DNA of 33,742 nucleotides from Actinomycetota bacterium (lineage in GTDB: Bacteria > Actinomycetota > Thermoleophilia > Solirubrobacterales > 70-9): positions 1 through 33,742 of the forward strand of contig JAFDWB010000052.1 of assembly GCA_018268675.1 (NCBI GenBank), given 5' to 3'. The notes under the pieces were generated by a model, which was not told where the DNA came from, did not search any database, and was given only the letters and a program-made list of their open reading frames with translations. This document shows, one piece after another, positions 29,430 to 33,742 of the stretch. How positions within the stretch are numbered: position 1 is the stretch's first letter; each line of letters begins with the position of its first letter. The translations under genes and the position numbers were made by a program.

Positions 29430-30716
29430 TCACGGGCCGAGGCCGACGATCTGCAGGTTGAGCGGCAGCTCCGCGTGCCGCGGGCCGCGCGGCGACCCCG
29501 CCAGTCGCGCCGCCGCCCCGCCGACGAAGAACTGCGGGAAGTCGGCGAGCGTCCCTTCGGCGGTGAAGGACGAGAAGCGGTACGGGATCCCTTCCGACCC
29601 GAGCGGCGAGGGGCCGTCCATGAGCTGGAAGTGGAGGTGGGGCGCGTTCGAGTTGCCGGAGTTGCCGAGCAGGCCGAGCACCTGGCCCGGACGCACGCGC
29701 TCGCCCACCTTGACCCGGACGCTCCCCGGCACCAGGTGCGCGTAGAACGCATACCGTCCGCCGCCCATCGCGACCACCACGTGGTTGCCGCCCGCGTCGC
29801 CCGCGGTGATCGGCGGCAGGGCGAAGTTGATCGGTCCGTCGGGCAGCCGGTCGACCACCCCGACCACCTTGCCCGCGGTCGCCGAGAGCACTTCGTCGCC
29901 GTAGAACGGGTAGCTCGCGAGTTGGTCGGCCGGCCCTTCGGTCAGCTGCCCGGCAGGCGTCATCTGGACGAAGTCGATCGCGTAGCGCTCGCCGGCGTGG
30001 AGGCCGCCGTCGATCGCCAGCAGACTGCGCCGGTGCGACGTGTTTTGTGCGCAGCAGCCGTTGATCACGACCCAGCCGGGGCCGCGCAGCGGCGGCGCGA
30101 CGATCACCGCCGGGCGCTTGCGGACCGCGGTCGGCGCCGCCGTGAACCGGCTCAGTTCGACCGCGGCGGGCGGCCCGGGGGAGAGGACGATCTCGTGGTC
30201 GAGCCTGCGGGGGATCGGGGCCCCGGCCGGGTAGCTGACGTCCATCAGCACCTTGGCGGTGCCGCCGGGCTGGATCGTCGTCCGCGGCGTCCGTTCGTTG
30301 ACGACGCCGAACGGTTCCATCATTTCTTCGAGCTCCGCCCCGGCGAGCGTCTCGACCGGCTTCCCGGCCGCCCTGGCGATGATCCGACGCACCGTCACCG
30401 GGCCCGGGGGAAAGGCCGAGTCGTTGGCGAGCACGAGCTCGTAGGCGAGGTGCATCCGCCCGTCGCCGCCCCGCACCGGTTCGGGGGCGTGCAGCACGCG
30501 GGCGCTGAGCGGCGTGAAGTGGTCGGCGGCGATGGCCCTCCCCGGCGCCGCGATCAGCGCGAGCGCCAGCAACGCCGCCCCAAGGATCGAGATCTTTGAG
30601 CGGTGGACGATGGCGGCATCGTAGAGGCGCGTGGAGCGGTCCGGACGAGCGTCCGGCCCGCTCCCTGGACGATCGGCCGAGGCCGCCGGCAGGCATGCGC
30701 AAGAATGAGGCCGCAT
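29430..30716 (-). CDS. Exported M23-type (LytM-like) peptidase-fold protein
   Basis: The conventional ATG is at 30716, but the signal peptide reads ISILGAALLALALIAAPGRA, beginning near 30611, so the true start is probably there (see findings). Residues after cleavage include a beta-rich N-terminal domain ('HLAYELVLANDSAFPPGPVT'). The M23/LytM domain follows: 'ERYAIDFVQ' (metal Asp), 'GNHVVVAMGGGRYAFYAHLV' (His), 'VGERVRPGQVLGLLGNSGNS' and 'APHLHFQLM' (HxH). The first His of the usual HxGxD motif is replaced by Arg, as in a divergent M23 subgroup, so the metal site may differ. Such proteins cut or bind peptidoglycan outside the membrane. The divergent PPOX gene starts at 30715. Confidence 0.75.
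   Translation of the reverse strand: MRPHSCACLPAASADRPGSGPDARPDRSTRLYDAAIVHRSKISILGAALLALALIAAPGRAIAADHFTPLSARVLHAPEPVRGGDGRMHLAYELVLANDSAFPPGPVTVRRIIARAAGKPVETLAGAELEEMMEPFGVVNERTPRTTIQPGGTAKVLMDVSYPAGAPIPRRLDHEIVLSPGPPAAVELSRFTAAPTAVRKRPAVIVAPPLRGPGWVVINGCCAQNTSHRRSLLAIDGGLHAGERYAIDFVQMTPAGQLTEGPADQLASYPFYGDEVLSATAGKVVGVVDRLPDGPINFALPPITAGDAGGNHVVVAMGGGRYAFYAHLVPGSVRVKVGERVRPGQVLGLLGNSGNSNAPHLHFQLMDGPSPLGSEGIPYRFSSFTAEGTLADFPQFFVGGAAARLAGSPRGPRHAELPLNLQIVGLGP
30618..30623 (-). promoter_or_regulatory. Candidate leaderless -10 box TACGAT before M23 gene
   Basis: On the minus strand TACGAT (30623-30618) is followed by 6 nt and then ATC at 30611-30609. That ATC is in frame with the exported peptidase-like protein and just before its signal peptide. 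Confidence 0.35.
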
Positions 30717-31113
30717 GAGCACCGAGTTCCCCGCCTCCCACCGCGACCTGCTCGACGCGAAGTTCGCGACGCTGGCGACGCTCGGGAAGGACGGCGGGCC
30801 GCAGCTGACCGAGGTCTGGTTCCTCTTCGAGGACGGCGAGTTGAAGGTCTCGCTGAACGACTCGCGGCTGAAGACCAAGAACCTGGTGGCGCGGCCGCAG
30901 TGCAGCCTCTTCATCCTCGACCTGGAGAACCCGTTCCGCTACCTGGACGTACGGGGGACCGCCCGGATCGAGCCCGACGACGACTACGCGTTCGCGGACC
31001 GCGTCGGTGCCAGGTACGGCGCCGATCTGCGCGATCACGACGGCCCTGGCGTCAAGCGGGTCGTGCTGACGATCGAGCCGACCAACGTCTTCGCCGTCGA
31101 CATGGGCGCCTGA
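30715..31113 (+). CDS. PPOX-class F420/flavin-dependent oxidoreductase
   Basis: ATG 30715 gives 132 residues with the split-barrel fold of pyridoxamine 5'-phosphate oxidase-like proteins: 'KFATLATLGKDGGPQLTEVW' (first two strands), 'LKVSLNDSRLKTKNLVARPQ' (cofactor-binding Arg/Lys-Asn loop), 'CSLFILDLENPFRYLDVRGT' and 'VVLTIEPTNVFAVD'. The single-domain length and RxKxxNL loop fit the F420-dependent TIGR03618-like subfamily, though FMN cannot be excluded. It would act in the cytosol on small organic substrates as a dimer. It is followed 8 bp later by the exported hydrolase gene, probably one transcript. Confidence 0.85.
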   Translation: MSTEFPASHRDLLDAKFATLATLGKDGGPQLTEVWFLFEDGELKVSLNDSRLKTKNLVARPQCSLFILDLENPFRYLDVRGTARIEPDDDYAFADRVGARYGADLRDHDGPGVKRVVLTIEPTNVFAVDMGA

Positions 31114-31121
31114 ACCGACGC

Positions 31122-32090
31122 ATGAGGCCGCGGCGCGCCCTCCTCGTCCTGGTGGCGGCCGCGATCCTGGCGTTCCCCGCGGGCGCCGCCGCGACGCCCC
31201 GCGGCGACGTCGTCGGGCAGGGCGCGCCGAGGCTCGTGCCCCACTCGGTGCTGCCGGGCGCGGGCGCGTTCGAGGGGCCGGTGCACCAGATCGCCGCCGA
31301 CGGGATCGAGATCGGCTACCGCCAGTTCGGCAGCGGCCCGGACCTGGTCATGGTCCAGGGCGACACCGCCCCGATGAGCCTCTGGATGCCCTACCTGCTG
31401 CGCCCGCTGGCGCGCCACTTCCGGGTGACGATCTTCGACAACCGCGGGGTGGGGTACACGACCGACGACCTCTCGCGGGCGATCACGGTGCCGCTGATGG
31501 CGCGCGACACCGGCGCGCTGATCGAAGCGCTCGGGCTGGTGAAGCCGACGCTGGTCGGCTGGTCGATGGGCGGCGAGATCGGCCTCACGCTGGCCGAGCG
31601 CAAGCCCGCCCTGCTGGGCGCCCTGATCACCACCGGCGGCGACGCCGGCGGCCCGCACACCGTGCCGCCGCCGCCCGGGTTGATCCGCAAGCTGGCCGAC
31701 CCGCACGCGGGCGTGGACGTCTTCCTCGAGCTCCTCTTCCCGCCGACCAGGGCGGGCGGCGCGGCGACGGCCCGCTTCGTCCACGGTTTCGAGTCGATCC
31801 CGCAGGAGAAGGTGTCGCCGCGCACGCTGGCGCGCCAGGAACGCGCCGAGGAAGGGTTCCTCCGCTACACCGGCACCTGGCGCGGCCTGCCCGCGATCAC
31901 CACGCCGACGCTGATCACCAACGGTGCCCTCGACCGGGGCGTGCCGCCGGTCAACGCGCGCCGTCTGCATGCCCGGATCCCCGGCTCGGCGCTCTCCATA
32001 TATGCGGGCGCCGCCCACGGGATGCTCTTCCAGGACGCCGGGCGCTTCGCCGCCGAAGTCGCCAGGTTCGCGGCCACCGGGCACCGGTGA
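31122..32090 (+). CDS. Exported alpha/beta hydrolase
   Basis: ATG 31122 gives 322 residues with a signal peptide (RRALLVLVAAAILAFPAGAA). The alpha/beta-hydrolase core begins near residue 55 and has 'VTIFDNRGVGYTTDDL', nucleophile Ser148 in GWSMGG, acid Asp in 'NGALDRGVPP' and His in 'GAAHGMLF', so the triad is complete. Family members hydrolyse esters, lactones or haloalkanes; the substrate is unknown. The product should be exported or at the cell surface. It starts 8 bp after the PPOX gene stop, so translation coupling is likely. A short GGCTC/GAGCC inverted repeat follows the stop (about 32104-32122). Confidence 0.85.
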   Translation: MRPRRALLVLVAAAILAFPAGAAATPRGDVVGQGAPRLVPHSVLPGAGAFEGPVHQIAADGIEIGYRQFGSGPDLVMVQGDTAPMSLWMPYLLRPLARHFRVTIFDNRGVGYTTDDLSRAITVPLMARDTGALIEALGLVKPTLVGWSMGGEIGLTLAERKPALLGALITTGGDAGGPHTVPPPPGLIRKLADPHAGVDVFLELLFPPTRAGGAATARFVHGFESIPQEKVSPRTLARQERAEEGFLRYTGTWRGLPAITTPTLITNGALDRGVPPVNARRLHARIPGSALSIYAGAAHGMLFQDAGRFAAEVARFAATGHR

Positions 32091-32141
32091 TCTGACGCTC
32101 GCACGGCTCTGAGCTCTCGAGCCAAGTCCGTTCTTCGGACG

Positions 32142-32170
32142 TTGCAAATCGATTATCGGCTGATTAGCAT
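32142..32170 (+). promoter_or_regulatory. Leaderless promoter of aldehyde dehydrogenase
   Basis: TTGCAA (32142-32147), a 17-bp spacer and TAGCAT (32165-32170) are followed 7 nt later by GTG 32178. Transcription should start at the GTG, so this promoter also decides the start codon. Confidence 0.65.
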
Positions 32171-32177
32171 CGCGAGC

Positions 32178-33617
32178 GTGGTTGCTCACGATCGCTTCTT
32201 CATCGACGGAGATTGGCGAATCGCCGACGATCCCGGGCGCACGATCGATGTGATCGAGAGCCGCAACGGGCGGCCGATGGCGACCGTGGCGGCGGCCAAC
32301 CACGCCGATGTCGCCGCCGCCGTCGAGGCCGCCGCGCGGGCCTTCCCCGCCTGGGTCGGGACGCCGGTGGCCGAGCGGGCCGCGATCCTCGCCCGGCTCG
32401 GAGACGCGCTCGCCCGCCGGGCCGAGGAGCTCGCCGCGCTCGAGGCGCGCGAGATCGGGACCCCGCTGACCGCGAACCGGCGCTTCCACGTCGACGCGAC
32501 CGCCGACTACTTCCGTCGGCTCGGCGCCTACGCGGACGCCGTGGAGTGGGAGATGCGGCTCCCGGAGTCGCGCAGCATCCGGGTTCCGCTCGGCCCGGTC
32601 GGCCTGATCACTCCCTGGAACAACCCGCTGCTGATCACCGCGATGAAGGCGGGGTCGGCGCTGGTCGCCGGCTCGACGGCGGTGATGAAGATCAGCGAGC
32701 TCGCCCCGCTCGGGCTCTTCCACCTCGCCGACGCGGCGAACGAGGCCGGGCTGCCTCCCGGCGCGCTCAACGTCCTCTCCGGACACGGCGCCGAGGCGGG
32801 CGAGGCGCTCGTCGCCCACCCCGCGATCGCCGCCGTCTCCTTCACCGGGTCGATCGCCGCCGCGCGCCGCGTCGCCTCGCTCGCCGGCGAGCGAATCAAG
32901 CCGGTCACGCTCGAGCTGGGGGGGAAGTCGGCGAGCATCCTGCTCGACGATGCCGATTTCCACCCGGCGATCGAGCGATCGGTCGAAAGCGCGTTCCACC
33001 ACAACGGTCAGTACTGCCTTGCCACCACGCGGGTGCTCGTCCCCCGCAGCCGCCTCGCCGAGGCCGAGGAGCTGGCGGCGGCCGTTGTCGAGGAGTGGCA
33101 GCCGGGCGACCCGCTGGACGGGTCGACCCGCCTCGGGCCCGTGGTCTCGGCGCGGCACCGCGACCGGGTCGTCGCCTACATCGAGGCCGGCATCGCGGAA
33201 GGCGCGCGGCTCGTGGTCGGTGGGTCCGACCGACCGGCGGGATTCGAGCAGGGGTTCTACGTCCGGCCGACCGTCTTCTCCGAAGTCGACAACGGGATGG
33301 TGGTCGCGCGGGAGGAGCTGTTCGGGCCGATCCAGGTCCTGATCCCCTACCCGGACGGCGACGACGACGCCGCGATCGCGATCGCCAACGACTCCGAGTA
33401 CGGCCTCGGCGGCGCCGTCTGGTCGGCGGATCAGGCGCGGGCCGAACGGGTGGCCGGCGCCATGCACACCGGCAGCATCGAGATCAACGGCGCGATGCTC
33501 GGTCTGGACGCCCCCTGTGGGGGATTCAAGAACTCCGGTTTCGGGCGCGAGAGCGGCCGGGTGGGGGTCGAGGATTTCCTGACCTGGAAGGCTCTGCACG
33601 GGGCCGTGCATGCCTAG
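32178..33617 (+). CDS. NAD(P)-dependent aldehyde dehydrogenase
   Basis: GTG 32178 gives 479 residues, normal for the family. The Rossmann domain and catalytic site are clear: 'VGLITPWNNPLLITAMKAGS' (Asn148 in the oxyanion pocket), 'VSFTGSIAAARRVA' (nucleotide-binding), catalytic base Glu246 in LELGGK, nucleophile Cys280 in 'NGQYCLATTRVL', and 'REELFGPIQVLIPYP' then 'CGGFKNSGFGRESGR' near the end. The Glu-Cys spacing of 34 matches ALDH2. It oxidises an aldehyde to a carboxylate in the cytosol. TTG 32142 would be an alternative start, but it lies within the -35 box. No RBS precedes GTG, consistent with a leaderless mRNA. The IS481 element begins just after the stop. Confidence 0.95.
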   Translation: MVAHDRFFIDGDWRIADDPGRTIDVIESRNGRPMATVAAANHADVAAAVEAAARAFPAWVGTPVAERAAILARLGDALARRAEELAALEAREIGTPLTANRRFHVDATADYFRRLGAYADAVEWEMRLPESRSIRVPLGPVGLITPWNNPLLITAMKAGSALVAGSTAVMKISELAPLGLFHLADAANEAGLPPGALNVLSGHGAEAGEALVAHPAIAAVSFTGSIAAARRVASLAGERIKPVTLELGGKSASILLDDADFHPAIERSVESAFHHNGQYCLATTRVLVPRSRLAEAEELAAAVVEEWQPGDPLDGSTRLGPVVSARHRDRVVAYIEAGIAEGARLVVGGSDRPAGFEQGFYVRPTVFSEVDNGMVVAREELFGPIQVLIPYPDGDDDAAIAIANDSEYGLGGAVWSADQARAERVAGAMHTGSIEINGAMLGLDAPCGGFKNSGFGRESGRVGVEDFLTWKALHGAVHA

Positions 33618-33638
33618 GTGTAATTCCTGACCACGTTG

Positions 33639-33704
33639 TTCATCCGGGTCTCCTTGGAGGCTGGGGGTGTCGATCCACCCAGCACCAAGGAGAACCCGGA
33701 TGAA
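33639..33704 (+). promoter_or_regulatory. Leader hairpin sequestering transposase RBS and start
   Basis: TTCATCCGGGT-CTCCTTGG (33639-33657) pairs with the 3' arm CCAAGGAG-AACCCGGATGAA (33685-33704) with a single bulge, and inner GCTGGG/CCCAGC arms extend the stem. The AAGGAG RBS (33687-33692) and ATG (33700) are both buried. Confidence 0.65.
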
Positions 33705-33742
33705 GATTCACGCTAATGCCCCCTTCGGTCCGAAGGGGCGAC
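33700..33742 (+). CDS. IS481-family transposase, N-terminal fragment (cut by window edge)
   Basis: ATG 33700 follows AAGGAG by 7 nt, and the first residues read MKIHANAPFGPKGR before the window ends. The PKGR element is the typical opening of actinobacterial IS481 transposases, leading to their helix-turn-helix domain. The catalytic DDE domain is outside the window. Confidence 0.8.
   Translation, partial: MKIHANAPFGPKGR

Larger units (their letters stand above)
33619..33742 (+). mobile_element. IS481-family insertion sequence, 5' end only
   Basis: The element begins at TGTAATTCCTGACCACG (33619), 1 bp after the aldehyde dehydrogenase stop codon, followed by a palindromic leader and the transposase start. 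The body is beyond the window. TGT ends and the MKxHANA start are typical of the family. The insertion lies immediately outside the coding sequence, so the dehydrogenase is intact. Confidence 0.75.

Noticed and set aside
31035-33611. Very long minus-strand open frame (about 858 codons) opposite the aldehyde dehydrogenase and hydrolase genes
   Set aside because: It mirrors the plus-strand genes, has low-complexity Arg/Gly/Asp composition, and lacks any domain or start signal. Long antisense frames are expected in GC-rich DNA.
1-33742. CRISPR array, rRNA or replication origin
   Set aside because: No regularly spaced identical repeats, no rRNA-like segments and no DnaA-box clusters were seen.

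Overview
The window is high-GC DNA, and its best fit is an actinobacterium of the class Thermoleophilia (Solirubrobacterales-like). The reasons are several very large secreted proteins with 'HFEYG' Fn3-like modules and basic 'CxKGKVRKGxRCV' tails, a tandem TetR regulator, an F420/flavin PPOX oxidoreductase, class III cyclases, and many genes whose start codon sits 6-7 nt after a TANNNT -10 box, as expected for leaderless mRNAs. This assignment is inference from protein style; no rRNA is present.

Layout. Both ends are cut inside IS481-family insertion sequences whose transposases point outward (minus strand at 1-26, plus strand at 33700-33742). Positions 100-6310 form an accessory region: gene remnants, a SnoaL-like enzyme, a broken tyrosine integrase, and three little-known genes (a two-domain HEPN/Abi-like protein, a coiled-coil membrane protein, and a proteasome-like Ntn hydrolase with Thr1/Asp17/Lys33 spacing). 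It ends at the 3' end of a tRNA-Pro(GGG), which suggests a decayed island integrated at that tRNA.

Positions 6700-14146 hold a heavily frameshifted delta-60-repeat surface protein, a secreted beta-helix protein, a small conserved protein, an alpha/beta-hydrolase-adenylate cyclase fusion and a secreted PKD protein. Positions 14272-16259 hold a cupin, a small alpha/beta-barrel protein and a tandem winged-helix regulator. Positions 16633-24774 form a surface-protein block: a small exported protein, a lipoprotein with a degenerate hydrolase fold, and two giant translationally coupled exported proteins.

Positions 24950-33617 hold a double-TetR regulator divergent from a methyltransferase with a tandem palindromic operator, a membrane-bound adenylate cyclase, two small envelope or cytosolic genes, an exported M23-type protein, a PPOX oxidoreductase, an exported alpha/beta hydrolase and an aldehyde dehydrogenase with a clear leaderless promoter.

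The most unusual signals are: the proteasome-like Ntn hydrolase beside two defence-like genes; RBS-sequestering hairpins in both IS481 leaders and before the 84-residue gene at 29135-29389; a recurring leaderless promoter pattern that points to possible AUC and CUG starts for two genes with no usual start codon at the right place; and a tandem operator next to a double TetR regulator.
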